From assembly GCA_903884435.1 (NCBI GenBank), contig CAISEY010000203.1:1-43874 (forward strand): a stretch of DNA of 43,874 nt. Reading direction: 5' to 3'. Position 1 is the first letter of the stretch. Each line of letters opens with the position of its first letter. The DNA is from an uncultured Hyphomicrobiales bacterium. Lineage in GTDB: Bacteria; Pseudomonadota; Alphaproteobacteria; Rhizobiales; Beijerinckiaceae. The notes under the pieces were generated by a model, which was not told the DNA's origin, ran no database searches, and saw only the letters and a program-made list of their open reading frames with translations. Both the position numbers and the translations under genes were made by a program. Below are positions 23,709-32,501 of this stretch, in pieces.

Positions 23709-24755
23709 TCAATTCCCGCCGCTGTTCCCCACGAGCTCCTTCGCCCGCTCCACCACGGCCGCCGGCGCGGCGTAAGCCTTCGCCACCAGCGCCTCCATCG
23801 CCGGGCCCGACACCGGCGCGATGTCGAGCCTTTGCCGCCGGCCCTCCTCGACGAGCGCGGGATCGGCGAGCGCCGCGTCGAAGGCCGCGCGCAGGGCCGC
23901 GACGCGGTCGGCGGGAATGCCGGGCGGACCAAAGAAGGGGCGGCCGATTTCCGCCGGCGCCAGCATGAGTTCGAGCGCCGCGCGGTCGCGCGGATCCTTC
24001 ACGAGATCGCCGAACAGCGGCGCGTCGGGAAGCTCCGGGTCCTTCGTCAGTCCAAGCTGGATCAGCACGTTGATCTTCTTGCCGGCGAGCCATTCGGGCT
24101 CGTTGACCTTGAGCGTTCCCCAGGAGACGCCGCAGCGGCCCTGCAATTCGCCGCGCTCGACGGCGAGATTGACCTCCTGGCTCGTCTTGTAGCCCGAGAC
24201 GACCTTCAGCTTCAGGCCAAGCAGTCGTTGCAGCGTCGCGTTGAACGTCGTCAGCTCGGCGCCCGCGCCGGTGGTGCCAACGGTGAATTCCTTCGTTTTC
24301 GCGTCCTCGATGGAGGCGATTCCCGACGCCTTCCACGAGACGCAAACCGTGTTCTCGCGGTTCATCGAACCTATGTAGGTGAATTTCAGCGGATCGAATT
24401 TCGGGCCCTGGACGCCGAGCAGCGGCATCAGCGGCACGAAGCGGTGCGCCGTTCCGAACACCGTGCCGTCGCGCGGCAACGTGTTGTAGATGGAATTGGC
24501 CGCGTTGAGGCTGCCTGCGCCCGGCATGTTCTGCGGCACGAACAGCGGCTTGCCCGGCAGGTAATTCGGCATGAAACGCGCGAGAAGGCGCGCGTAGGTA
24601 TCGTAAGCCTCGCCGGAGCCGAAGCCGATGGCGAGCTGGATTTTCTTCCCGGCGTAAAATTCGGCCAGGGTCTCCGCGCCCGCGGGGCGCGGGGCGAGGC
24701 CATGCGCGGCCATCAGGACCGCGAGACATTTCAGGGCTTTTCCGACATCCGACAT
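23709..24755 (-). CDS. Bug/TctC-family periplasmic solute receptor 5
   Basis: This is a 348-residue protein. The signal peptide ends near PAGA (residue 27), then FYAGKKIQLAIGFGSGEAYDTYARLLARFMPNYLPGKPLFV and QNMPGAGSLNAANSIYN. The glycine-rich loop is GSGEAYD where receptors 3 and 4 have PGGGYD, so the ligand pocket may differ. The C-lobe reads LGLKLKVVSGYKTSQEVNLAVERGELQGRCGVSW. The ATG at 24755 has GGAGAAC upstream. It follows receptor 6 by 34 bases on the same strand, so they are likely one operon. Confidence 0.85.
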   Translation of the reverse strand: MSDVGKALKCLAVLMAAHGLAPRPAGAETLAEFYAGKKIQLAIGFGSGEAYDTYARLLARFMPNYLPGKPLFVPQNMPGAGSLNAANSIYNTLPRDGTVFGTAHRFVPLMPLLGVQGPKFDPLKFTYIGSMNRENTVCVSWKASGIASIEDAKTKEFTVGTTGAGAELTTFNATLQRLLGLKLKVVSGYKTSQEVNLAVERGELQGRCGVSWGTLKVNEPEWLAGKKINVLIQLGLTKDPELPDAPLFGDLVKDPRDRAALELMLAPAEIGRPFFGPPGIPADRVAALRAAFDAALADPALVEEGRRQRLDIAPVSGPAMEALVAKAYAAPAAVVERAKELVGNSGGN

Positions 24756-24789
24756 CAAAATGTTCTCCGCGCCTTCCGCGAAAAGGGGT

Positions 24790-25815
24790 TCACTCCCCCA
24801 GCAGCTTCTTCGCCAGCGCCACCGCGGGCGCGGGCGTCGCGACGATTTCGGCGGCGATCCTGTCGAGCGCCTCGCCGCCCCTGGGTTCAATCGGCAATTG
24901 CATCTTGCCCGCCTCGGCGAGGAAGTCGGGGTCCGTCATCGTCGCGTCGAAGGCGCGGCGCAGGGCGTCGACGCGGTCCTGTGGCACGCCCGGCGGCAGG
25001 AAGACGGCGCGGGCGAATTCAGACGAGCCGCAAATAATTGTGAGAGCGGCCTTTTGCTCGGGCGTCACGGCGACCTCGAGAAGCGTGGGCACGTCCGGCA
25101 GCAGCGGATCGCGGGTGAGGCCATCGACCACGAGGGGCTTCAGCTTGTTCTCGCTGATGTAGGACGGCGCTTGCGTGACGACGCTGATCCACGAGGCGCC
25201 GCGGCCCTGGATTTCGCCGCGCTCCATGGCGAGGTTGAGGTCCGCTGTTCCGTTGTAGCCGAGCACGAATTTGAACTTCGTGCCGATGAGTTCGTTGAGG
25301 GCTTGCGGCACGATGAAGGTGGGCGAGGTGCGCCCGGTCGCGCCGATGATCACTTCCTTCGTCATCGCTTCCTCGAGCGATTGCGCCGGCGCCGTGCGCC
25401 AGACGCCGACGAAATTGCGCAGCGGCGCCATGTTGCCGACCCAGCGCCATTTCGAAATGTCGAACTTGCCCTTCACCGAGTCTTCGGTGAGCTGGCTCGT
25501 CACGTTGGTCTGCTGGGTCATGCCGATGGTCGCGCCATCCTTCGGCGCGGCGTGTTCGACGGAGATCGCGGTCGAGATGCCGCCGCCGACGCCGCCGGCG
25601 ATCTTGACCACCATGGCCGGCTTGCCCGGAATGAATTTCGGCATGTGGTTGGCGAGCGCGCGCGCGTAAAGATCGTAGCTGCCGCCCGCGCCCGCGCCGA
25701 CGATGAAGCTGATGGTCTTGCCCGTGAAGAATTGCTCGACGGTTTGCCCCCGCGCCGCCTGGGATACGAGCGCCGCGCCGCAGCACGCGAGCGCCTTGAG
25801 GATTGGTCCGCGCAA
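24790..25815 (-). CDS. Bug/TctC-family periplasmic solute receptor 6
   Basis: This is a 341-residue protein. The signal peptide (MRGPILKALACCGAALVSQAARG) is followed by FFTGKTISFIVGAGAGGSYDLYARALANHMPKFIPGKPAMVV. TTG at 25815 is chosen because AGGAG lies six bases upstream and a signal peptide starts there; no ATG or GTG fits. The C-lobe motif GTKFKFVLGYNGTADLNLAMERGEIQGRG is shared with receptors 4 and 5. The frame stays open far upstream, but that part is antisense to other genes and is not coding. The 150 bases between it and the CPBP gene should hold divergent promoters. Confidence 0.84.
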   Translation of the reverse strand: MRGPILKALACCGAALVSQAARGQTVEQFFTGKTISFIVGAGAGGSYDLYARALANHMPKFIPGKPAMVVKIAGGVGGGISTAISVEHAAPKDGATIGMTQQTNVTSQLTEDSVKGKFDISKWRWVGNMAPLRNFVGVWRTAPAQSLEEAMTKEVIIGATGRTSPTFIVPQALNELIGTKFKFVLGYNGTADLNLAMERGEIQGRGASWISVVTQAPSYISENKLKPLVVDGLTRDPLLPDVPTLLEVAVTPEQKAALTIICGSSEFARAVFLPPGVPQDRVDALRRAFDATMTDPDFLAEAGKMQLPIEPRGGEALDRIAAEIVATPAPAVALAKKLLGE

Positions 25816-25965
25816 GGGTGTCTCCTGTCCTTCGCCGGGCGCGGGGCGCCACGTTGAGACTCCGTTTAGCACGCTCGCGCGCCCGCCGGGAAATGCGTTG
25901 CGCGCGCCGGCGACGCGGGTCAACGTGGCCGCGCGCGAATCGGCGCGAGGCGGAGGGCCGCGAGA

Positions 25966-26754
25966 ATGACGGAAGCGGAGACCATGAATCCGCGGGCGCG
26001 GCCCTGCGGGCCCGTCGGGCTCGCGTTCAGCCTCGCGGGGATTGGCGTTCTCGCGGTTTTGCTGCTCGCCCTCGCCCTCGCGGCCGCGGCCGGGATCGAC
26101 GCGCTGGTGAACGGAACGGGCCATCTGTCTGGCGTCTTCGGGAGTCTGTCGGATTTGTCGGGCCGATTGTCCGACCCGACCGGGCGGCGGGCCGACGACG
26201 TGCTGATGGCGGTCTTCAGTCTCGGCAGCGCGGTTTATCTCGCCGCGGCGCTCGCCATTCTGCTCGTCGCCCGCTGGCGGGGAGGGGCGGACTGGCGGGA
26301 ATTGCTGGGCTGGCGGTCTTTCACGACTGACGGGGGCTACTGGACGCGCGTGGCCGGAGCGGTCGCCTACGGACTTCTGGCCGGGTTCGTCGTCCTCAAG
26401 CTCAACCCGGAGGCGAAAGACTGGCTGGTGCTGCCGCGCGGCGGAATCGCGCTGCTCTCGATCTTCGTGCTGGCCGTGGTCATGGCGCCGCTGGCGGAGG
26501 AATTGCTGTTTCGCGGCTGGATTTACACCTCGCTGCGGGTCCGTCTTGGCGCCGGCGCGACCATCGGGATCACCGGGGTGCTCTTTGCCCTCGCGCACTG
26601 GGAGCGCACGCATCTTTACGCGCTGGCGGTGTTGCCCGTCGGGCTGCTGCTCGGCTACGCGCGGGAGCGGAGCGGCAGCGTGCGCGCGACCATCCTGATG
26701 CACGGGATCTACAATTGTTCGGCCCTGGTGGCGAAAATCCTTTTCCCGGACTGA
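25966..26754 (+). CDS. CPBP-family intramembrane metalloprotease
   Basis: This 262-residue protein has about six hydrophobic segments. The CPBP motifs are intact: EELLFRG (E178, E179, R183), FALAHWE with His211, and HGIYN (His246, Asn250). This family includes Rce1 and bacterial Abi proteases acting within the membrane; the substrate here is unknown. The ATG at 25966 is preceded by GGAGGG; an in-frame ATG at 25984 is possible but poorly spaced. It is followed by hairpins and then thyA. Confidence 0.82.
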   Translation: MTEAETMNPRARPCGPVGLAFSLAGIGVLAVLLLALALAAAAGIDALVNGTGHLSGVFGSLSDLSGRLSDPTGRRADDVLMAVFSLGSAVYLAAALAILLVARWRGGADWRELLGWRSFTTDGGYWTRVAGAVAYGLLAGFVVLKLNPEAKDWLVLPRGGIALLSIFVLAVVMAPLAEELLFRGWIYTSLRVRLGAGATIGITGVLFALAHWERTHLYALAVLPVGLLLGYARERSGSVRATILMHGIYNCSALVAKILFPD

Positions 26755-26778
26755 CGGAAAAGCCGGGGAAAATCCCGG

Positions 26779-26803
26779 CCGGCGCGGCGCGGGGGCCGGT
26801 TTT
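26779..26803 (+). terminator. Candidate terminator after the CPBP gene
   Basis: CCGGC (26779-26783) pairs with GCCGG (26795-26799) and is followed by TTTT. A second hairpin, CCGGG-GAAAAT-CCCGG, lies just before it. The space to thyA is short, so read-through is possible. Confidence 0.4.
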
Positions 26804-26832
26804 GCGGTAGAAGGCCTTTTCCGGACGGACAC

Positions 26833-27627
26833 ATGCGCGCCTATCTTGACCTCATCGAACGCGTTCTCGCCGAGGGAACCACGAAGACCGACCGCACGGG
26901 GACGGGGACGAAATCCGTCTTCGGCCACCAGATGCGCTTCGACCTGTCGAAGGGTTTTCCACTGGTCACGACGAAGAAACTGCACCTGAAATCCATCGTT
27001 TACGAACTGCTGTGGTTCCTCAAGGGCGACACGAACATCGCCTGGCTCAAGGCCAACGGCGTCAGCATCTGGGACGAATGGGCGGACGAGCGGGGCGATC
27101 TGGGCCCCGTCTATGGCAAGCAGTGGCGCTCCTGGGAGGGCGCGAACGGCCGGACCTTCGACCAGATCGCCTGGGTGCTCAACGAAATTCGCCGCAATCC
27201 GGATTCGCGCCGGCTGATCGTCTCGGCCTGGAACGTGCCGGACATCGAGACGATGAAACTGCCGCCCTGTCACTGTCTGTTCCAGTTCTACGTGGCCGGG
27301 GGGCGGCTGTCCTGCCAGCTTTACCAGCGGTCGGCGGACATTTTCCTCGGCGTGCCCTTCAACATCGCGAGCTACGCGCTGCTGACGCACATGATGGCGC
27401 GGGCGACCGGGCTCGAGCCCGGCGATTTCGTCCATTCCCTCGGCGACGCGCACCTTTATCTCAACCATCTCGACCAGGCGCGGCTGCAACTTTCCCGCGC
27501 GCCGCGTCCGTCGCCGGTTCTGAAAATGAACCCGGAGGTGAAATCCCTGTTCGATTTTCGCTACGAGGATTTCGTTTTCGAGGGCTACGATCCCTGGCCG
27601 GCGATCCGGGCGCCCGTGGCGGTTTAG
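26833..27627 (+). CDS. thyA: Thymidylate synthase
   Basis: At 264 residues it has the length of the E. coli enzyme. The active-site Cys146 lies in [10 protein letters not shown]. Folate- and dUMP-site segments are present: [56 protein letters not shown] and HLYLNH. It converts dUMP to dTMP using methylene-tetrahydrofolate, yielding dihydrofolate. That product is recycled by the folA product encoded 12 bases downstream, so the two genes form an operon. Confidence 0.97.
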   Translation: MRAYLDLIERVLAEGTTKTDRTGTGTKSVFGHQMRFDLSKGFPLVTTKKLHLKSIVYELLWFLKGDTNIAWLKANGVSIWDEWADERGDLGPVYGKQWRSWEGANGRTFDQIAWVLNEIRRNPDSRRLIVSAWNVPDIETMKLPPCHCLFQFYVAGGRLSCQLYQRSADIFLGVPFNIASYALLTHMMARATGLEPGDFVHSLGDAHLYLNHLDQARLQLSRAPRPSPVLKMNPEVKSLFDFRYEDFVFEGYDPWPAIRAPVAV

Positions 27628-27639
27628 GGGAGGGCGATT

Positions 27640-28197
27640 GTGTCGAATCTCCCCCTCGTCATCGTGGCCGCGGTCGCGCGCAATGGCGTCATCGGCGATG
27701 GAGAGAAACTGCTCTGGCGGCTGCCGGACGATCTGCGCCGTTTCCGCGCGCTCACCATGGGCAAGCCGCTGCTGATGGGGCGCCGGACCTGGGACTCCAT
27801 TGGACGTCCGCTGCCGGGGCGGGAAAGCATCGTGCTGACCCGCGACGCGGACTTTCATCCGGCGGGCGCGCATGTCGCGCGCTCCCTCGACGAGGCCCTG
27901 GCGATCGGCGAGGCGAGGGCCCGGGCCATGGGCGCGTCGGAGATTGTCGTCGCGGGCGGGGGCGATCTCTACGCCCAGATCATCGGGCGCGCCGACCGGC
28001 TTTGCGTTACCGAAGTCGATCTAACGCCGCCGGGAAGCGCGGTTTTTCCGCGAATCGACCCCGAAGTGTGGCGTGAAACGGCGCGTGAGACGCACCCGGC
28101 CGGCGGCGGCAACGAGGCGGGATTTAGTTTCGTGACTTTCGAACGGCGTGATAGAAGCGCGGCGCAACCGGTTGAAATCCGCGGGGGCGGAGCATAG
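27640..28197 (+). CDS. folA: Dihydrofolate reductase
   Basis: This is a 185-residue protein. The N-terminal LVIVAAVARNGVIGDGEKLLWRLPDDLRRFRALTMGKPLLMGRRTWDSIGRPLPGR has the substrate Asp in LPDDL and the NADPH-loop residues of bacterial DHFR. The second NADPH segment is EIVVAGGGDLYAQIIGRADRLCVTEV. GTG at 27640 is the start, with GGGGAGGG upstream. It reduces dihydrofolate made by ThyA and is the target of trimethoprim-type drugs by family knowledge. hflK follows after 34 bases. Confidence 0.95.
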   Translation: MSNLPLVIVAAVARNGVIGDGEKLLWRLPDDLRRFRALTMGKPLLMGRRTWDSIGRPLPGRESIVLTRDADFHPAGAHVARSLDEALAIGEARARAMGASEIVVAGGGDLYAQIIGRADRLCVTEVDLTPPGSAVFPRIDPEVWRETARETHPAGGGNEAGFSFVTFERRDRSAAQPVEIRGGGA

Positions 28198-28231
28198 CTC
28201 AACCGGTGTTGCGAGGACGCGAGGGCGCTGA

Positions 28232-29380
28232 ATGCCGTGGAACACCAATAACAATCAGGGCGGCGGGCCATGGAAGCCCTCTCCGGGGCCATGGGGGCAG
28301 GGGGGCGGCAACAATGCCGGCGGCCAGACGCCGCCCGACCTCGAGGAGTTGTTGCGGCGCGGACAGGAAAAGCTGCGCCAGGTTCTGCCGTCTGGCGGGG
28401 TCGGCGGCAAGGGGATTGGCTTGCTGGCGGTCGCGGCGATCGGCGTGTGGGCGCTCAGCGGCACGTTCACCGTGCAGCCCAACGAAATGGCGCTCAAGAC
28501 CGTCTTCGGGAAATATGTCGGCAAGGTGGGGTCCGGCCTGTCCTACAACTGGCCCGCTCCCGTGGGCGGCGTCATCAAGCTGCCCGTCACCGACCGCAAG
28601 ACCACGAGCATCGGATTCAGTTTCCGCATCGACCCGCGCACCGGCAACCAGGCGACGCTCGACGTCTCCGAGGAAAGCCTGATGCTCACCGGCGACGAGA
28701 ACATCGCCGACGTGAAATTCGTGGTGATCTGGCAGATCGACCCGCTGAAGCCCGAGGATTTCGCCTTCAACGTGCGCCGTCAGGAACTCACCATCAAGGC
28801 GGTGGCCGAGAGCGCCATGCGCGAGGTCGTCGGGCGCACGCAAATCCAGCGCATTCTCACCGCAGAGCGCAAGGTGATCGAGCCCGCCGTTCAGGATCTG
28901 ATGCAGAAGGTGCTCAACGAGTACCGGGCCGGCGTCAACATCATTCAGGTGCAATTGCAGTCGGTCGATCCGCCCGAGCAGGTGATCGCTGCCTTCCGCG
29001 ACGTGACGGCGGCCCAGCAGGACCAGGACCGGCTGCGCAACGAGGCGGAAGCCTACGCCAACAAGGTGGTGCCCGAGGCGCGCGGCAGCGCGGCGCGCAT
29101 TCTCCAGGAAGCGGAGGCCTATCGCGAACAGACCGTGGCGGAAGCGAGGGGCCAGGCCTCGCGTTTCAGCCAGGTTTACGAGGAATACCGCAAGGCGCCG
29201 GACGTGACGCGCGAACGCCTTTATCTCGAGACGATGGAACGGGTGCTCGGCGGAATGAACAAGGTGATTCTCGACCAGAGCGGCGGTGCGGGCGTGGTGC
29301 CCTATCTCCCGCTGGGAGCGCTCGACTCGCAGCCGATGCCCGCGGCCAGGCCGCAGCAGCAGGGGGGAGTCGTTCGATGA
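28232..29380 (+). CDS. hflK: FtsH protease regulator subunit HflK
   Basis: This 382-residue protein has a Gly/Asn/Pro-rich cytoplasmic N-terminus, one membrane segment (about residues 61-80) and a periplasmic SPFH/band-7 domain starting VQPNEMALKTVFGKYVGKVGSGLSYNWPAPVG. A long helix (AEAYANKVVPEARGSAARILQEAEAYREQTVAEARGQ) and a Gln/Pro-rich tail follow. With HflC it forms a large membrane complex around FtsH and restrains it. Its TGA overlaps the hflC ATG. Confidence 0.95.
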   Translation: MPWNTNNNQGGGPWKPSPGPWGQGGGNNAGGQTPPDLEELLRRGQEKLRQVLPSGGVGGKGIGLLAVAAIGVWALSGTFTVQPNEMALKTVFGKYVGKVGSGLSYNWPAPVGGVIKLPVTDRKTTSIGFSFRIDPRTGNQATLDVSEESLMLTGDENIADVKFVVIWQIDPLKPEDFAFNVRRQELTIKAVAESAMREVVGRTQIQRILTAERKVIEPAVQDLMQKVLNEYRAGVNIIQVQLQSVDPPEQVIAAFRDVTAAQQDQDRLRNEAEAYANKVVPEARGSAARILQEAEAYREQTVAEARGQASRFSQVYEEYRKAPDVTRERLYLETMERVLGGMNKVILDQSGGAGVVPYLPLGALDSQPMPAARPQQQGGVVR

Positions 29381-30279
29381 AAAGCCCCTTCGCCGCCCTC
29401 GGAGTCCTTCTCGCCCTCGTCGTGGCCATCCTCTTCGCCGCCGGCGGATTCTTCACCGTCGGCCAGACCCAGCAGGCGCTGGTTTTGCGCTTTGGCGAGC
29501 CGCGCACGCTCGTCAAGGAGCCCGGCCTGCACTTCAAGGCGCCCTTCGTCGAGAACGTGGTTTACATCGACAACCGCATCCTCGACGTCGAGACCTCCAA
29601 ACAGGAAGTGCTCGCCTCCGACAACAACCGGCTGGAGGTCGATTCCTTCCTGCGTTACCGCATCGTCGACGCGCTGAAATTCTACCAGTCCGTGGGCACG
29701 CCGCAGAACGCCGACAGCCAGATCGGCAACGTGCTGAACTCCGCCGTGCGCCGCGTGCTCGGCGAGGCGACGATCGCCCAGATCGTGCGCGACCAGCGCG
29801 CGCAACTGATGGTGCGCATCCGCGACCAGGTGGAGGCGGAGGCGCAGAAGTTCGGCGTCACCGTGCAGGACGTGCGTATTCGCCGCGCCGACCTGCCGCG
29901 GCAGATTTCCGAACAGGTGTTCAAGCGCATGCAGACCGAACGAGCGCGCGAGGCCTCCGAGTTCCGCGCCCAGGGCAACGAGCAGGCGCAACGCGTCACC
30001 TCCAAGGCCGACCGCGACGTTGTCGTGCTGAGGGCCCAGGCCCAGCAGCAGGCCGACAAGGTGCGCGGCGAGGGCGACGCGGAACGCAACCGCATCTTCG
30101 CCGAGGTCTACGGCAGGGATCCGGACTTTTTCGCCTTCTACCGCTCGATGCAGGCCTATGAAGCCGGTCTGAAATCCAGCGACACGCGCATGGTGCTGAG
30201 CCCCAATTCTGAGTTCTTCCGGTTTTTCGGCAGGCCTTCGGGCGTTCCCGCGCCGGCGGCGCCGGCGCCCGGCCGGTAG
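29377..30279 (+). CDS. hflC: FtsH protease regulator subunit HflC
   Basis: This 300-residue protein has an N-terminal membrane segment (about residues 7-27), then the SPFH domain: FFTVGQTQQALVLRFGEPRTLVKEPGLHFKAPF, DNRILDVETSKQEVLASDNNRLEVDSFLRYRI, VQDVRIRRADLPRQISEQVFKRMQTERAREASEFRAQG. The DPDFFAFYRSMQAYEAGL segment is typical of HflC. It is coupled to hflK by an ATGA overlap. The tail is Pro/Ala-rich. Confidence 0.95.
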   Translation: MKSPFAALGVLLALVVAILFAAGGFFTVGQTQQALVLRFGEPRTLVKEPGLHFKAPFVENVVYIDNRILDVETSKQEVLASDNNRLEVDSFLRYRIVDALKFYQSVGTPQNADSQIGNVLNSAVRRVLGEATIAQIVRDQRAQLMVRIRDQVEAEAQKFGVTVQDVRIRRADLPRQISEQVFKRMQTERAREASEFRAQGNEQAQRVTSKADRDVVVLRAQAQQQADKVRGEGDAERNRIFAEVYGRDPDFFAFYRSMQAYEAGLKSSDTRMVLSPNSEFFRFFGRPSGVPAPAAPAPGR

Positions 30280-30301
30280 TCTGGCGGACAATTATTCGTG
30301 A

Positions 30302-30337
30302 CAGGCGGAAGATTCGTCGCTTTTCCGCCTGATTTTG
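30302..30337 (+). terminator. Intrinsic terminator after hflC
   Basis: CAGGCGGAA (30302-30310) pairs with TTCCGCCTG (30323-30331) around a 12-base loop and is followed by ATTTTG. It lies in the 118 bases between hflC and degP, so degP probably has its own promoter. Confidence 0.6.
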
Positions 30338-30397
30338 TGGTTCGATAGACGAGGCCGGGGCGGCGAGCCCCGGCGCGACTTTCAGGAGATTCGAGAC

Positions 30398-31909
30398 ATG
30401 GGCAGCGCTTCGATTCAGGCTTCCGGCGCGCGGGCGCCCTCCCGGCGGCTTGGCATGGCGGCGGCCGTGCTCGCCTTCGGGCTGTCGCTGACGCCGACCC
30501 TGGCGCGCGGACCCGATTCCCTCGCCGATCTCGCCGAAAGCGTCAGCGACGCGGTCGTCAATATCTCGGCCTCGCAGACCGTGGAGGATCGCCGCGCCGG
30601 CGCCGCGCCGAACCTGCCGCAGGGCACGCCCTTCGACGATCTCTTCGAGGAGTTCTTCCGCCGGCGCCAGCAGCAGGGCGAGGGCAACAACGCGCCGACG
30701 CCGCCGCGCCAGCGCCGCAGCAATTCGCTTGGCTCCGGGTTCGTCATTGATTCCGCCGGCATCGTCATCACCAACAACCACGTCATCGCCGACGCGACCG
30801 AAATCACCGTCATCTTCACCAATGGCGACAAGCTGAAGGCCGAACTCATCGGCAAGGACGCCAAGGTCGATGTCGCCGTTCTCCGGGTGAAGCCCGAGAA
30901 GCCGCTGAAGGCGGTCAAGTTTGGCGACAGCGAGAAAATGCGCGTCGGCGACTGGGTGATGGCGGTCGGCAATCCCTTCGGCCTCGGCGGCACGGTGACG
31001 GCGGGCATTGTCTCGGCGCGCAACCGCAACATCCAGAGCGGCCCCTACGACAATTACATCCAGACGGACGCCTCCATCAACAAGGGTAATTCGGGCGGCC
31101 CGCTGTTCAACATGAATGGCGAGGTGATCGGCATCAACACCGCCATTCTCTCGCCGTCGGGCGGCTCGGTTGGCATCGGCTTCGCGACGCCGTCGGCGAC
31201 GGTCACGCCGGTGATCGACCAGTTGCAGAAATATGGCGAGACGCGCCGCGGCTGGCTCGGCGTTCGAATCCAGAGCGTCGACGACACGATCGCCGAGAGC
31301 CTCGGGCTCGGCAAGGCGCGCGGCGCGCTCGTCGCCGGCGTCGACGACAAGGGCCCGGCGAAACCCGCCGGCATCAAGTCCGGCGACGTGATCGTCAGGT
31401 TCGACGGCAAGGACGTGCCGGATTCGAACACGCTGCCGAAGCTGGTCGCCGTCGCGCCGGTGGACAAGGACGTCACCGTCACCGTCATGCGCAATGGCAA
31501 GGAAGTCGACATCAAGGTGAAGCTGGGCCGTCTCGAAGACGGCGAGAAACTGGCCGCGCTCGACAACAACAAGGAGAATGGCGGACCGGCGGCGCCGGGA
31601 CGCAGCGTGGTGCAGAAGGCGCTCGGCATGGAGTTCGCCGCGGTCAACGCCGACACGCGCAAGCGCTTCAATCTCAAGGAAGGCGCCGAGGGCGTCGTCG
31701 TGACCAGCGTCGATCCCAACTCCGACGCGGCCGAAAAGCGCATCGCGCCGGGCTACCGCATTCTGGAAATCAACCAGCAGGCGGTCTCGAAGCCCGAAGA
31801 GCTCGCGAAGAAGATCGAGGAACTGAAACAGCAGGGCCGCCGCAACGCGCTGCTCTTCGTCGCGACGCCGCAGGACGACAAGAGCTTCGTGCCGCTTCCG
31901 TTGAAGTAG
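30398..31909 (+). CDS. degP: Periplasmic serine protease/chaperone, DegP/HtrA family (Do-like)
   Basis: This is a 503-residue protein. The signal peptide ends near LARG (about residue 38). The protease domain has the catalytic triad His128 (NNHVIAD), Asp158 (KVDVAVLRV) and Ser232 (KGNSGGPL). Two PDZ domains follow, starting near RRGWLGVRIQSVDD and ALGMEFAAVN. It degrades or refolds damaged envelope proteins. The LA-loop region is Gln/Arg-rich (RRRQQQGEGNNAPTPPRQRR). The ATG at 30398 has AGGAG upstream. hflKC upstream also serve membrane quality control. Confidence 0.94.
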   Translation: MGSASIQASGARAPSRRLGMAAAVLAFGLSLTPTLARGPDSLADLAESVSDAVVNISASQTVEDRRAGAAPNLPQGTPFDDLFEEFFRRRQQQGEGNNAPTPPRQRRSNSLGSGFVIDSAGIVITNNHVIADATEITVIFTNGDKLKAELIGKDAKVDVAVLRVKPEKPLKAVKFGDSEKMRVGDWVMAVGNPFGLGGTVTAGIVSARNRNIQSGPYDNYIQTDASINKGNSGGPLFNMNGEVIGINTAILSPSGGSVGIGFATPSATVTPVIDQLQKYGETRRGWLGVRIQSVDDTIAESLGLGKARGALVAGVDDKGPAKPAGIKSGDVIVRFDGKDVPDSNTLPKLVAVAPVDKDVTVTVMRNGKEVDIKVKLGRLEDGEKLAALDNNKENGGPAAPGRSVVQKALGMEFAAVNADTRKRFNLKEGAEGVVVTSVDPNSDAAEKRIAPGYRILEINQQAVSKPEELAKKIEELKQQGRRNALLFVATPQDDKSFVPLPLK

Positions 31910-31966
31910 GGGCGGGGCGCAAGCCCTCCCGCCCTCGTGGTTCCGGGGCAAGGACATGGCATCGAC

Positions 31967-32194
31967 ATGACCCGACTTCTCGAACGCGCCGTGGAGACCG
32001 TGCGCGCCCTGCCTCCGGAAAAGCAGGACGCCCTCGCGCGGGTTTTGTTACAGTTCGCTGGGGAGGACGGACCCGTCCTCGTTCTCGACGAGGAAATGTC
32101 GGCGTCTTTGGACGAATCTCTCGCTCAGGCCGAGCGTGGCGAATTCGCGACGGACGAACGGGTTCGCGCAATCTGGACGAAACACGGGCTGTGA
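31967..32194 (+). CDS. Antitoxin of a ParD/RelB-like type II module
   Basis: This 75-residue acidic protein reads LLERAVETVRALPPEKQDALARVLLQF, an 'addiction module' helix pattern, followed by an acidic segment ending RVRAIWTKHGL. The first part is likely DNA-binding or dimerising and the tail likely wraps the toxin. Its TGA overlaps the toxin GTG, a normal antitoxin-first layout. It lies 57 bases after degP. No inverted repeat was seen upstream, and the ribosome site is weak. Confidence 0.7.
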   Translation: MTRLLERAVETVRALPPEKQDALARVLLQFAGEDGPVLVLDEEMSASLDESLAQAERGEFATDERVRAIWTKHGL

Positions 32195-32478
32195 GGCTGC
32201 GGTACACCCTTCGCGCGGCGGATGAACTCGAAATCATTCTGGACGATATCGCCCGGCGCTCGCCAAATGGAGCGCGGCGCGTCCAGTCGCGAATTCAGGC
32301 GATGATCGATCTGCTTTTGCAACATCCCGACGCCGGTCGTCTCACGAACAAGGCAGGACTTCGCAGAATTGTCGCCATTCCCTATCCCTATTTGATTTTC
32401 TACCGGGCGAACGGCGACGAGGTTGTCATTCACGGCGTGCGTCACGGGGCGCGCCGACCAGGGTCGGCGCTGGAGTGA
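32191..32478 (+). CDS. RelE/ParE-family toxin
   Basis: This 95-residue protein shows the ParE pattern: RYTLRAADELEIILDDIARRSPNGARRVQSRIQAMIDLLLQHPDAGR, then LRRIVAIPYPYLIFYRANGDEVVIHGVRHGAR. The ending with YLIFYR and a late HGVRHGARRP is typical of ParE, which poisons gyrase, but the RelE branch (mRNA cleavage) has the same fold. GTG at 32191 is within the antitoxin stop (GTGA overlap). The 168 bases between it and serB are described separately. Confidence 0.8.
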   Translation: MRLRYTLRAADELEIILDDIARRSPNGARRVQSRIQAMIDLLLQHPDAGRLTNKAGLRRIVAIPYPYLIFYRANGDEVVIHGVRHGARRPGSALE

Positions 32479-32501
32479 TTTTCGAAAGGGGGAATGGTAG
32501 T

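Noticed and set aside
25816-27873. Minus-strand open frame continuing upstream of receptor 6, antisense to the CPBP gene, thyA and the start of folA
   Set aside because: The translation is Arg/Pro/Ala/Gln-rich without family motifs, and the opposite strand holds clear genes. High GC keeps the frame open.
28270-29376. Upstream extension of hflC through hflK to give a 669-residue fusion
   Set aside because: It is only an open frame through hflK. The hflC ATG at 29377 has a normal overlap and membrane segment.
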